Assembly (NCBI GenBank): GCA_019359035.1
Contig: JAHHIC010000052.1
Coordinates: 62,001 to 126,000 of the forward strand
Length of the DNA: 64,000 bases
Direction of reading: 5' to 3'
Origin: Scytonematopsis contorta HA4267-MV1
GTDB taxonomy: Bacteria > Cyanobacteriota > Cyanobacteriia > Cyanobacteriales > Nostocaceae
Shown here: positions 1 to 7,678 of the stretch, piece by piece
Layout of the letters: each line of letters opens with the position of its first letter
Numbering within the stretch: position 1 is the first letter of the stretch
Position numbers and translations under genes: made by a program
The notes under the pieces: generated by a model
Seen by the model: only the letters and a program-made list of their open reading frames with translations
What the model was told of the DNA's origin: nothing
The model's database searches: none

Positions 1-454
1 CAATTACCATCTTTGTTGGTAAAAGTTTCAACCAATAATCTTTTTCCTTTATTACCTCATCATGCTGCTTAACTACCTTGTTTTGACTAGCAGTTGCAAC
101 CGTTGCTCTATTAACCTGCTTACACTCAAAGACAAATTCCGGCCCATTTTTCGCAAGAGAAATACGGTCACCTTCTCTTAAAACCTGTCCACCCCGCAAT
201 TGTTCACCATTAACATAAGTTCCATTAGAACTATTTAAATCGTAAATTGCCCATTCACCAGCTAGGGACTTCAAAGCACGAATAGAAGCGTGACGTCGCT
301 CTACATTGGTATAACATCCTAAAGGTATGTCACAACTGGGTTCACTTCCCAGCACGACTTCTGAATTATCTGATAAAGTAAAGCTGATATCAGGTTGAAT
401 AACACCTGCAACCAGTAATCGTAAAGCTCCTTGGGGATAAAAAGTGTATTTCAT
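1..454 (-). CDS. FHA domain protein, C-terminus outside window
   Basis: About 151 codons are visible, starting at the ATG at 454-452; the frame runs off the left edge. The N-terminal ~110 residues form a forkhead-associated (FHA) domain, a phosphothreonine-peptide binding module. The core is GSEPSCDIPLG, then VERRHASI and LNSSNGTYVNGEQL, which match the conserved G-S, R-H-A and N-G-T-x-V-N signatures. It then continues as a charged segment leading out of the window. In cyanobacteria such proteins often carry a second module after the FHA domain, which cannot be seen here. No strong Shine-Dalgarno sequence precedes the start. The next gene to the right is also on the minus strand, with 226 bp between them. 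Domain call is secure; overall function is unknown. Confidence 0.85.
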   Translation of the reverse strand, partial: MKYTFYPQGALRLLVAGVIQPDISFTLSDNSEVVLGSEPSCDIPLGCYTNVERRHASIRALKSLAGEWAIYDLNSSNGTYVNGEQLRGGQVLREGDRISLAKNGPEFVFECKQVNRATVATASQNKVVKQHDEVIKEKDYWLKLLPTKMVI

Positions 455-680
455 GAGAATGGATACAAGTATAAAGATTGACTACGACTGAAAAATGTGA
501 ACGTACCAGTTGCGACAGCTATCTTTAACCTATGAAACAAAAGTTAACTTGTTTTGAATTGGAAAAACTACCGATTTACATATAAAGTTATAGAGCTTTT
601 TTATGCTTGAAACTATTAAATATTACGGAAGATTTTCCCATACTTATATCCACAGTCAACCATCAACACTCAGCAGTCTA

Positions 681-1376
681 CTAATCATCATTTTTAAAAG
701 AATCAAACAACGGTCCAAGAATAATTCCAAAGACGAAACCTCCAATGTGTGCCCAGTAAGCGACACCACCGGACTCTACAGCCATTCTGGCAGCTTGTTG
801 CAAATCGGCAATACCGGATATTATATTTTGGGCAATAAAAAATCCAATAATTATCCATGCGGGAATACTAACAGTAAAGATAAATCCCACAAATATTAGG
901 GTAGTAACTTGTGTCCGTGGGAAAAAAATCAGATATGCTCCTAAAATTCCGGAAATTGCTCCAGAAGCACCTAAAGAAGGAATTCCCGAATTCATACCGA
1001 TAAACCATTGACACAAAGCAGCACCAGCACCACAAATTAAATAAAAAATTAAATACTTAAAATGACCCAATCTATCTTCAATATTGTTACCGAAAACCCA
1101 TAAATAGACCATGTTTGAAATTAAATGCCACCAACCACCGTGTAAAAATTGAGATGTAAAAAGTGTCGCGAATTCTGGTATGGGTTGATTGATAGGCGCT
1201 CCAGCAAAGCTAGCACTTAATTCACGTGGTATAACTGCGTAAAACTGAAAAAATTGCCGTAATTGTGCATCTGATAAACTCACCTCATGCAGGAAAATTA
1301 ACACATTCATGCCAATCAACCCATAAGTTAAAAATGGGGTGCTTCGCGTGGGGTTATTGTCGTAAAGTGGAAACAC
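681..1376 (-). CDS. Rhomboid family intramembrane serine protease (copy 1)
   Basis: 231 residues, GTG start at 1376. Rhomboids cleave transmembrane substrates inside the membrane with a Ser-His dyad. Seen here: an N-terminal segment (NNPTRSTPFLTYGLIGMN) typical of cyanobacterial rhomboids, HLISNMVYLWVFGNN (the H-x3-N loop/helix), GASGAISG with the nucleophile Ser near residue 137, and AHIGGFVFG with the catalytic His near residue 211. About six hydrophobic segments are present. It is a paralogue of the next gene on the same strand, in tandem and separated by 215 bp. The substrate is not known. The start was chosen because the GTG aligns with the start of the paralogue. Confidence 0.93.
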   Translation of the reverse strand: MFPLYDNNPTRSTPFLTYGLIGMNVLIFLHEVSLSDAQLRQFFQFYAVIPRELSASFAGAPINQPIPEFATLFTSQFLHGGWWHLISNMVYLWVFGNNIEDRLGHFKYLIFYLICGAGAALCQWFIGMNSGIPSLGASGAISGILGAYLIFFPRTQVTTLIFVGFIFTVSIPAWIIIGFFIAQNIISGIADLQQAARMAVESGGVAYWAHIGGFVFGIILGPLFDSFKNDD

Positions 1377-1541
1377 AGGTGTTTATTGATTTAAATTAAC
1401 TAATTTTAATATACCTTTAAATGTGGGACGTTGCGAAATAGATACTATTACAAATATCCTAAGATGTTACAAAAAAAATATAAAGTTGATAAATAAAAAT
1501 TAAAAAATAAATGGTAATATATGCCTCTTGATTAAAATACT

Positions 1542-1583
1542 CTTGCACCAGCCGACAAAATAGCTTCTTGGGATTGGTGCAAG
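1542..1583 (-). terminator. Candidate terminator hairpin after rhomboid copy 2
   Basis: Perfect 9-bp inverted repeat CTTGCACCA / TGGTGCAAG with a 24-nt loop, just 3' of the minus-strand stop codon at 1592. The following minus-strand sequence is A/T rich (AGTATTTTAATC) but has only a short U run, so termination strength is uncertain. Confidence 0.4.
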
Positions 1584-1591
1584 ATGTAAGC

Positions 1592-2305
1592 TCAAAAGTA
1601 TTTTTCTGTTGATTTATCGCTAAATAGCCCTAAGACCGGACCGAGAACTGCTCCAAAAACAAAACCACCAGCGTGTGCCCAGTAAGCAATTCCACCATTT
1701 TCCATGCCAATATTAGTAGGAGTTTCTAAACTAGCAACCCCGTAAAAAGCTTGCTGGAGAAACCAAAATCCCAAAAAGAAATATGCAGGAACGCGGAAAC
1801 TGGGAAAGAAAATACCCAAGGGGACTATACCTAGAATTTCAGCTTTAGGGAAGCGGAGTATATAAGCACCCATAACACCAGCAATTGCACCAGAAGCCCC
1901 TAAATTAGGAATATTAGAATACTGAGCAAAATACCACTGACTCATCGATGCTAAAATACCGCAAGCTAAATAGAAAATTAAATATTTAACGTGACCCAAT
2001 TTATCTTCGACGTTATTACCAAAAATCCATAGGAATAACATATTCCCACCCAGGTGCAGCAAACCACCATGCAAAAATTGGGAAGTAATTAAACTCACCC
2101 ATTCTGGAACAGGTTGATTTACAGCAATACCACCAAAGCTAGCAGTCAGTTCACGGGGTACAACAGCAAATAAATGCAAAAACCCATCCAAAAATTGGGG
2201 TGGGAGACTGGCTTCGTAGATAAAAGCAAACACATTGACAGCGATTAACCCAAAAGTCACGTAAGGGGTGATTGTCGTTGGGTTATCATCTCTAATAGGA
2301 ACCAC
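1592..2305 (-). CDS. Rhomboid family intramembrane serine protease (copy 2)
   Basis: 237 residues from the GTG at 2305. This start aligns with that of copy 1 (VPIRDDNPTTITPYVTFGL) and has an AAGGA about 8 nt upstream; the frame is open further to a TTG at 2329. Catalytic features are intact: HLGGNMLFLWIFGNN, GASGAIAGVMG (nucleophile Ser) and AHAGGFVFG (His). The central loop between the GASG helix and the last helices differs from copy 1, as expected for substrate divergence after duplication. It lies upstream of copy 1 on the same strand and could be co-transcribed with it if the 1542-1583 hairpin is leaky. Confidence 0.93.
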   Translation of the reverse strand: MVPIRDDNPTTITPYVTFGLIAVNVFAFIYEASLPPQFLDGFLHLFAVVPRELTASFGGIAVNQPVPEWVSLITSQFLHGGLLHLGGNMLFLWIFGNNVEDKLGHVKYLIFYLACGILASMSQWYFAQYSNIPNLGASGAIAGVMGAYILRFPKAEILGIVPLGIFFPSFRVPAYFFLGFWFLQQAFYGVASLETPTNIGMENGGIAYWAHAGGFVFGAVLGPVLGLFSDKSTEKYF

Positions 2306-2408
2306 AAGCGTTTTCCTTATTTTTGACAAACATTCCTCACGTTACCGAATTTTAGCTGTGGTCGCTTCTAACCCAAAGCATAGACTTTGTATAATTCTTT
2401 AATACCAA

Positions 2409-2478
2409 AGACGTAGGTTGGGTTGAGGAACGAAACCCAACATTTATCCTTTGTAGGTTGGGTTGAGGGTTTTGCTTC
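2409..2478. repeat. GTAGGTTGGGTTGAGG interspersed repeat
   Basis: Two copies of GTAGGTTGGGTTGAGG in direct orientation around a short AACCCAAC segment. The same sequence forms inverted repeats at 19061-19162 and 45441-45590, so this is one interspersed family. It lies between copy 2 of the rhomboid and the IS-interrupted operon. Confidence 0.75.
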
Positions 2479-2482
2479 TCAA

Positions 2483-2809
2483 CTATACTTTTGCTGTTGT
2501 TTTTACTGAGGCAATACCACGAGGTGAGGTTATGACGTCTGGTGGTTCAATTAGTTCTGCTAATGCGTCCAATTCTTCACCCAGATAATCTGAATTTTGT
2601 AATATTTCTGGATTTACATGTTCATGTTTTAATAATGCATAAACAAAAACTTTGCCATCTTTTGATTGCCTGTACCGCAAAGTCGGACTATATCCCATAT
2701 TTTGTAACAAATTTAGTGTTTCGGTTACGGTCATATTGGTAACAGCAGTAAGGTCAATTGCTAAAAACACTTCTCCTGCTTGTGGAATAGTCGGCAACTC
2801 AAGACTCAT
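2483..2809 (-). CDS. Conserved hypothetical protein, second gene of the IS-interrupted operon
   Basis: 108 residues from the ATG at 2809, preceded by AGGAG 7 nt upstream. The frame is open further upstream, but the Shine-Dalgarno sequence and the overlap with the preceding gene decide the start: ATG overlaps the TGA of the upstream 87-codon gene in another frame, so the two were translationally coupled. Sequence features: no signal peptide; a small alpha/beta-looking body (GEVFLAIDLTAVTNMT, then KDGKVFVYALLKHEH); and an acidic leucine-rich stretch (EELDALAELIEPPD). I do not recognise a family. Because the operon promoter now lies beyond a 1.5-kb insertion, expression may depend on read-through from the mobile element. 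Confidence 0.7.
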   Translation of the reverse strand: MSLELPTIPQAGEVFLAIDLTAVTNMTVTETLNLLQNMGYSPTLRYRQSKDGKVFVYALLKHEHVNPEILQNSDYLGEELDALAELIEPPDVITSPRGIASVKTTAKV

Positions 2810-2909
2810 AAATTTCTCCTTCAAAAACGCATTCGTATCGTTTTCCTTTACCAATTTTCTTGGGCTTACCTTTTAATTTAACGACTGATTTTCCTTCAAC
2901 TAGAACGGG
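2799..2909 (-). pseudogene. 3' fragment of a small gene split by the IsrB element
   Basis: The frame reads PVLVEGKSVVKLKGKPKK and ends KRYECVFEGEIYES followed by TGA at 2801-2799. It has no start codon of its own near the junction. Joined to the 5' fragment at 4421-4573 (ending ERATGQL) it restores a continuous 87-residue ORF with no frameshift. The stop overlaps the start of the downstream gene, supporting an original two-gene operon. Family unknown; the protein is small and basic at its C-terminus. Confidence 0.65.
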
Positions 2910-2958
2910 CAGGAGTCCCACACCATAATCTATGATTTGGTGTTGGGAGGAATGCCCG
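2906..2958 (-). repeat. Right-end hairpin of the IsrB element
   Basis: Nested stem: outer arms CGGGCA (2906-2911) and TGCCCG (2953-2958), inner arms CCCACACC (2917-2924) and GGTGTTGGG (2939-2947, one bulged base). Subterminal imperfect hairpins are the hallmark of IS200/IS605 ends, where the Y1 transposase recognises single-stranded structure rather than inverted termini. It lies immediately next to the resumed coding sequence of the interrupted gene. Confidence 0.65.
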
Positions 2959-3037
2959 GTTTGATTTGTTGCGTCCCCTGCCCAATTTCCTACGCAGTAG
3001 TCCGAGGAAAGGGGACAGCGACAAATCAAACAATTAT

Positions 3038-4180
3038 CTATGCAACCACGCATAATTTAGTACTCCGTCTTATGAGCTTGATGTTTGTCGGATTGAACTG
3101 CCCGATGCGTGACCAGTTATGGTCATAGATAGAAACATTTTTTGTTTTATTGGTGTTAGTAAAACCACCAACCCAACCAGAAATTTTTTTGCCTTTATAA
3201 GTGGTTTGGACATAATCACCACACCGGAATTTAAATGGGGTGACTGTTCCACCAAGTCTTTTTAAAACACCTCCTTTTTGGTAATTTTCTTGGTGCAGTT
3301 TGCGTCTAAACAATTTAGGACGTGTAACAACAATAAACGGCGCTTTAGTTACAACACATTGCCCAACCCAATGATGCCCGTGGCTGTTAGCTGTGTGAAA
3401 TTCTTTGTACTGAATAAATGCTGTAGATGCTAGAGCTATAGCATCATTTGCATGTGTTTCTGGACTTTGTTTTGACTTGTCTTTTCTATTTTTTACAAGT
3501 CCTAATTGGTCGCGATATTTACCCGTATCTAAAGAATCTACTTCTGTAACGGGTGCTATTTCTAACGCTTGTAATCGAAACCATTCTTGGCCAACCGTAA
3601 CAGGAGAAATACCAAATCCATTTTTTTTAGAATTACCACCACAAGACTCATCTCTAATCTCGGTGATAGGAATTATTTTAGATATTTCTATTAATACCCT
3701 TAACTCCATTTCTCTATTGGCTTTAACACTAGGAGGCAATTTTTTATGACGACGGTTATCAAATCTTTTTTGACGATGGTTTCTTGATTTGAATGGTTTG
3801 GTACGGTCAATACGTTGACCTCTACGAGTACGCCGTAACTCACTGCGTTTAGCCATTTTACCAGTTACAGATTGCCTATCTTTACTAGTCTTTTTAGACT
3901 TATAAAATCCTGGTAGACAAGCATGAAACAAAGCAATTGTCGTTAATTTTGATTGAACAGCAATACCAGTAAACGCTTTACCCCTATCGGTTCCGACCAC
4001 TATTGATTGAGTATCGTATCCAGATGGCTCGCGCAATAATTGAACGTAAAAAATACCAATTTTATTGCGTTTACCAATCGCTTTACCCGATTTTATCCAT
4101 TTCCTTGCTCGCGCTGAAGTGGTAGGCATCAGCGATTTTCCGTTTGGTGATATAACAGGTATTCTTGTTACTTGGTTCAT
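3038..4180 (-). CDS. isrB: IsrB-like RNA-guided RuvC nickase (RRXRR family), no HNH domain
   Basis: 380 residues. Order of parts: an N-terminal PLMP-type segment (VISPNGKSLMPTTSARAR, residues ~8-40); RuvC-I with GTDRGKAFTGIAV (~63-75); an arginine-rich bridge helix (RRTRRGQR and NHRQKRFDNRRHKKLPPSV, ~115-153); RuvC-II around ITEIRDE (~172-178); the insert GFGISPVTVGQEW and DQLGLVKNRKDKS typical of the HNH-less branch; RuvC-III HANDAIALAS (~243-252); and a C-terminal domain with GGTVTPFKFRCGDYV. The ~70 residues between RuvC-II and RuvC-III contain no HNH motif, which separates IsrB from IscB. Members of this family act with an omega RNA to nick DNA. Acidic RuvC positions look intact, so the protein is probably active, but this is inferred. 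It could alternatively be described as an IscB relative that lost HNH. Confidence 0.85.
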   Translation of the reverse strand: MNQVTRIPVISPNGKSLMPTTSARARKWIKSGKAIGKRNKIGIFYVQLLREPSGYDTQSIVVGTDRGKAFTGIAVQSKLTTIALFHACLPGFYKSKKTSKDRQSVTGKMAKRSELRRTRRGQRIDRTKPFKSRNHRQKRFDNRRHKKLPPSVKANREMELRVLIEISKIIPITEIRDESCGGNSKKNGFGISPVTVGQEWFRLQALEIAPVTEVDSLDTGKYRDQLGLVKNRKDKSKQSPETHANDAIALASTAFIQYKEFHTANSHGHHWVGQCVVTKAPFIVVTRPKLFRRKLHQENYQKGGVLKRLGGTVTPFKFRCGDYVQTTYKGKKISGWVGGFTNTNKTKNVSIYDHNWSRIGQFNPTNIKLIRRSTKLCVVA

Positions 4181-4420
4181 TGGAGATAATCCAAATTATT
4201 GCTAACTTGTACTTAGGATAAATCCAGTCCCTTCGGGCAATTTGGCAAGCGTATCTTCTATTCACGACTAGACCATACAGAGGGCTAAACTAGGGAAACA
4301 TTTAGCCGTGTAACCTGTACCAAATCTCGATGCCCTAACCAACTTTTGCTCTGCGTACCGCAAGCCTAGTTAAACTAGGTTTTCCGCAAGCCCACACTAC
4401 ACACGAAGTGTTAGTGTGGG
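4181..4420 (-). ncRNA. Candidate omega RNA scaffold for IsrB
   Basis: In IscB/IsrB loci the guide RNA lies 5' of the ORF. This 240-nt segment, between the element's left end and the isrB ATG, has no ORF and is full of stems: 4391-4420 (CCCACACTA / TAGTGTGGG with inner ACAC / GTGT), 4365-4379 (CCTAGTT / AACTAGG, flanked by two CCGCAAG copies at 4358-4364 and 4384-4390), 4283-4307 (GGCTAAA / TTTAGCC), and a small CCC-TTC-GGG hairpin near 4230. The length fits the ~200-300 nt known for these RNAs. The guide would be the host sequence just outside the end, from about 4421 upward on the minus strand. The exact 5' and 3' ends are not visible from sequence. Confidence 0.55.
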
Positions 4421-4573
4421 TAGTTGACCTGTTGCACGCTCTGCTTTAAGCTGGCATTTTTGTAATGCCTCAGCTTCGTTATCAGCCCAAACATAATCTG
4501 TCCAAATCTCTCTCGGTTGTTCTGGGTCGTCTAGCATCTGTTTTTCTAGTTTAACAGACGAATACAATACCAT
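4421..4573 (-). pseudogene. 5' fragment of a small gene split by the IsrB element
   Basis: ATG at 4573. The frame gives about 51 residues, including LDDPEQPREIWTDYVWADNE and ending QKCQLKAERATGQL, before running into the element, where it hits TAG after eight more codons. The 3' half is at 2799-2909. The rejoined product has 87 residues. The gene was probably the first of an operon with the 108-residue gene. Family not recognised. Confidence 0.65.
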
Positions 4574-4680
4574 GAGCTACAGACTAAGGGTTTGGAACTT
4601 GTGACACCTCTAAGTTTTGGCTACTATAATCGTTTAGCTATATTCGGGATTTCCCATTACTCCTGCTGTAGAAAGCTGAT

Positions 4681-6900
4681 ATGCCTCCCTCAATCAATTC
4701 AAGAAATTCCATGAATACTACCATCCAACTAAACACCACCAGAGCGGAACGCATCGAACAGATTATTAAACAACGTCATGGCTTTAGTGTGAAAATTGAA
4801 CGCGATAAGGCTGCGCTACAAACTCGTAAATCGGCTTTAATTAATCTTAAAAAGCACAGAGAGGAGCTTTTTGCGCGTGGTCTAGACTCTTTGTCTGCTA
4901 AGCGTTTGAGCGAAATTGATTTTAGTGTTATCGAAAGAATAGATTCTTTGATAGGACGTTTGCAACAGCTTTACGACCGTTGTACTCGCGATACCATTAA
5001 TATTGCTGTGGTTGGTTATGCTCGTCAAGGTAAAAGTCGTTTATTACGAAGTTTGACTGGTCTTAAAGAAACTGTGATTCCTGATGGTGGGGAAGGTTAT
5101 TGTACTGGAACTCTTAGCAAAATCCGCCACCAACCAGGATTATCGGAAGCGAAGGGAAAAGTTGAATTTTATTCTTGGTCGGGTTTTAGGGATGAAATTC
5201 TCAGCCCTTATTATCAGTCTCTTGGTTTGGGTTACGTTCCCAACTCTGCTAACGATTTTACTAATAATCCACCTCCAGCTTTACCTCCCGATAAAAGAGA
5301 TAGCGAAATTGACAAAGCTAGATACGGACATTTACGGAGAGATTATTATTCAAACTTACATAAATATCACCATTTATTAGATAAACCAACAATAGATATT
5401 GCTGAGCTGGAAATTCGAGAGTATGTGACACAAGATACTGTCGATGGTGGTGGTGATAAAGTAGTTAATTATTTGGCTGTTAAAGAAGTTGAAGTTTCTT
5501 GCTCGTTTCCTTCCGAAGATATCGGTAGGATTATGTTAATAGATTTACCTGGTCTAGGTGATACTAATCTTATTGATGCCGACCGAATAATTAAAACTCT
5601 TCGACAGGAAGCTGATTTTGTATTGTTTGTACGTCGTCCAGAACCTAATGCTGTTTGGGGTGAAGCACATATCAGGTTGTATCAAACTGCGAAGGAAGCT
5701 TTGAGCGATTTACCTTTATCTAAATGTTCGTTTATGGTGCTTAACCGTACTCGACAAAGTGCTGAAGGTGGAGATAATAGTTATCGCTGTCAAAATTTAC
5801 AAGCGGAACTCAAACAAACTCCGATTCGTGTGGAGCGATGTGCAATTGCTGATTGTTCTTCCCCACAAGAAGCTAGTAACGAAATATTGGAACCAATTCT
5901 TAATTATTTGGTGGAGAATATTGAGGAAGTTGATAGGGAGTATGCGCGTTCTTGTCAGCGACAGTTGGAGAGTGTGCAAAAAGAAATTAATGTTGAGCTA
6001 GAAAAAGCTAGTACCGCTTTGTCGCAGTATGGTGACTCTGACTTATTATTTGAGCAGCTTTTTGAAAGATTTTGGCGAGATTTGACAAACGATTTAGAAA
6101 ATCTGTTGAAATATTTTTGGGAACATCGGGAAGATAAGGATATTGAATTTGAGGAGCGGGTGAAAAAATCTGTAGCAGATTGTCGTCGGGATACGGGAAT
6201 TCCTGGGACTTTAAAAGATATTGCTGAGAGACGAAATCTTTATGGTTCTTACAGCACTGCTTATAACGAGTATTTACATGAAACCCGCACTCATTTTATA
6301 AAACATTTCTTATCTTTAGATAGTGGGATGCAGCTATCTTTAGAAAGTCGTAAAGCTCTGGTAGCAAAAGTTTTGAAAATGCGTTTGGGTGAACTATCAG
6401 ATAGTGAAGGTTCTGATTTAATCAATAAAATTTACACAATGTTGCCGGGGAATGCGAGTACTTTAAAAGTTGCTTTTGAAACACTTTCTCAGTTTAATGT
6501 TTCTTGGGCTGGTAAAATTCAACGGCAAATTAGAGAGAATTTAGAGGAATTGAGACCTGATACGAATCATATTCCCTCTGTGGAAGCTGTAAACGATACA
6601 AATGTTTACCCTCCCCAGGAAGAATTAATTTTAGAAAAATTGAAAAACCTACATAAAGATGCTGCTGATAAGTCGGAACAATCTTTGCATAAAATGCTTT
6701 GCGAACCGAGTCAAGATGCATATTATATGGTGGAGGAGTTTGTGGATAGAGTACTTCGTGCAAAAGGGGTACAGCTAGAATGGCGAATTTTTCTGCGTAA
6801 AGTTTCTTCCCAGGTTTGGACAGAATTTAAGGAGATGGAAAAACGGGTACAAATGCAACAAGTTTGGCAAAATATTGTGGAAAGAGCTAATAATTGTTGA
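4681..6900 (+). CDS. Dynamin-like large GTPase (paralogue A)
   Basis: 739 residues; a second in-frame ATG ten codons in (MNTTIQL) is an alternative start. The N-terminal ~105 residues are helical and charged. Then comes the P-loop VVGYARQGKSR (~115-125), the G3 motif DLPGLGDTN (~287) and a G4-like MVLNRTRQ (~353), followed by ~350 residues of helical, coiled-coil-like sequence. No transmembrane segment is seen, so any membrane contact would be peripheral. It aligns end to end with the 720-residue protein at 9075-11237 (shared FVLFVRRP/FVLFIRRP, IADCS, REYA, CEPSQ/SEPNQ and C-terminal VWTEF/IWDEF positions). Dynamin-family proteins remodel membranes and bacterial forms often work as pairs; some act in phage defence. 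The gene stands alone on the plus strand. The role here is inferred. Confidence 0.85.
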   Translation: MPPSINSRNSMNTTIQLNTTRAERIEQIIKQRHGFSVKIERDKAALQTRKSALINLKKHREELFARGLDSLSAKRLSEIDFSVIERIDSLIGRLQQLYDRCTRDTINIAVVGYARQGKSRLLRSLTGLKETVIPDGGEGYCTGTLSKIRHQPGLSEAKGKVEFYSWSGFRDEILSPYYQSLGLGYVPNSANDFTNNPPPALPPDKRDSEIDKARYGHLRRDYYSNLHKYHHLLDKPTIDIAELEIREYVTQDTVDGGGDKVVNYLAVKEVEVSCSFPSEDIGRIMLIDLPGLGDTNLIDADRIIKTLRQEADFVLFVRRPEPNAVWGEAHIRLYQTAKEALSDLPLSKCSFMVLNRTRQSAEGGDNSYRCQNLQAELKQTPIRVERCAIADCSSPQEASNEILEPILNYLVENIEEVDREYARSCQRQLESVQKEINVELEKASTALSQYGDSDLLFEQLFERFWRDLTNDLENLLKYFWEHREDKDIEFEERVKKSVADCRRDTGIPGTLKDIAERRNLYGSYSTAYNEYLHETRTHFIKHFLSLDSGMQLSLESRKALVAKVLKMRLGELSDSEGSDLINKIYTMLPGNASTLKVAFETLSQFNVSWAGKIQRQIRENLEELRPDTNHIPSVEAVNDTNVYPPQEELILEKLKNLHKDAADKSEQSLHKMLCEPSQDAYYMVEEFVDRVLRAKGVQLEWRIFLRKVSSQVWTEFKEMEKRVQMQQVWQNIVERANNC

Positions 6901-6942
6901 TGATTGGCTGTTGACGGTTGACTGTTGACTGTTGACCGTTAA

Positions 6943-7419
6943 CTAAACATATTTCCATTTAAAAAATAAAGCTACTTGACCGCATTTTTGATTGTTTTCA
7001 TCTAGCAGATTCCATAAAGTGCAATTTTCAATAAAAAAGCGCTTTCCTGTGCTAGATATACGTATACCAGAATAATTATCAACAAAGCCTTTTGTCGTTG
7101 CTTCCGCTAACAAATGACTTCTCTCTTGTTGTATTGCTTCTGGAGCACTTTTCCGGGAAGGCATTTTTGTAAATTCTTCCCAGGATAATTCCCATAATTT
7201 TAAAGCTGTTTGATTCCCGTAATTGAATATTGAGTCTACTTCTGTACCGTGGGAAACTACAGCAAATGGTGCTTTAAATAGTGATTGTGCTAATTCTTGC
7301 GGTGCAAGACTTAAATCAAATAATGATTGTCCCGTCCAATGCTGATAGCTGTGCAATACTCTTTGAGTATGGATGATGGTACTTTCGTGCTGCCAAGGTA
7401 TTTGAGTAGTGTCGAACAT
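6943..7419 (-). CDS. MEKHLA domain protein
   Basis: 158 residues, ATG at 7419. It matches the MEKHLA/PAS-like family: the N-terminal helix HTQRVLHSYQHWTGQSL, then FAVVSHGTEVDSIFNYGNQ, TALKLWELSWEEFTKMPSRK and a C-terminal beta stretch (IRISSTGKRFFIENCTLWNL). The fold is PAS-related and is thought to be a ligand or redox sensor, but no enzymatic role is established. It is convergent with the dynamin A gene, with 42 bp between stops. A hairpin-plus-U-tract lies 5' of it on the same strand (7596-7642) and could be a separate RNA or an attenuator. Confidence 0.85.
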   Translation of the reverse strand: MFDTTQIPWQHESTIIHTQRVLHSYQHWTGQSLFDLSLAPQELAQSLFKAPFAVVSHGTEVDSIFNYGNQTALKLWELSWEEFTKMPSRKSAPEAIQQERSHLLAEATTKGFVDNYSGIRISSTGKRFFIENCTLWNLLDENNQKCGQVALFFKWKYV

Positions 7420-7595
7420 AAAAAAGTATATATTGCTACAAATTAGTCAAAAGTATTTTATTGCTTCTTAGTTCAAAGGGACTTAAACCTTAGCAAGAGT
7501 ATAAAATAAACATATTTTGTCAGTATTTTAGCTTATCTATCTGAAAAAATGTTACACAAATGACCTAATAAAATAATTTTATTCCCTTCCAACTC

Positions 7596-7643
7596 AAAAA
7601 CCCAATCGCTAAGACTGGGTTCTGGTGGGGTAAGTCCCCTTGT
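7596..7643 (-). ncRNA. Candidate small RNA or attenuator upstream of the MEKHLA gene
   Basis: On the minus strand a short hairpin (GGGGACTTACCCC, 7627-7639) is followed by a strong Rho-independent terminator: AACCCAGTC / GATTGGGTT, 9 bp with one G-T pair, loop of five (7599-7621), running straight into UUUUU (7600-7596). A promoter-like pair lies just upstream (7650-7678). No ORF fits inside, so a ~48-nt transcript is predicted. It could be a free sRNA or a leader that terminates early before the MEKHLA gene 180 nt downstream. The rest of 7420-7845 shows no gene; a purine/pyrimidine hairpin (GAAGGTT / AACCTTC, ~7705-7723) lies upstream. Confidence 0.45.
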
Positions 7644-7649
7644 TGTACA

Positions 7650-7678
7650 TATATAAGTTAAGTATAGTTGCTTGTCTA
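7650..7678 (-). promoter_or_regulatory. Candidate sigma-70-type promoter for the 7596-7643 RNA
   Basis: Minus strand: TAGACA (7678-7673), a 17-nt spacer, then TATATA (7655-7650). The spacing is optimal and transcription would start about 7 nt further, just before the GGGG hairpin. This is a consensus match only. Confidence 0.35.

Larger units (their letters stand above)
2907..4420 (-). mobile_element. IS200/IS605-type element carrying isrB, no transposase
   Basis: Ends were inferred from the interrupted gene: host coding sequence stops at about 4421 and resumes at about 2909 (minus strand), with CCC shared at both junctions, so each border is uncertain by up to 3 nt. Length is about 1.5 kb. 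A long hairpin begins at the left end (4391-4420) and a nested hairpin marks the right end. No target duplication is seen, as expected for this superfamily. The only long ORF is the IsrB-like gene; there is no tnpA, so mobility would need a Y1 transposase in trans. Confidence 0.75.

Noticed and set aside
603-899. Plus-strand ORF of 98 codons
   Set aside because: It is the antisense shadow of the C-terminal end of the first rhomboid gene; low-complexity composition and no ribosome-binding site.
3038-4180. Naming the protein IscB or TnpB
   Set aside because: No HNH between RuvC-II and RuvC-III (against IscB), and PLMP plus bridge helix at the N-terminus is not the TnpB order.
7596-7643. Identity of the small RNA as Yfr1
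   Set aside because: The two-hairpin layout is similar, but the single-stranded CUCCUCAC core that defines Yfr1 is missing.
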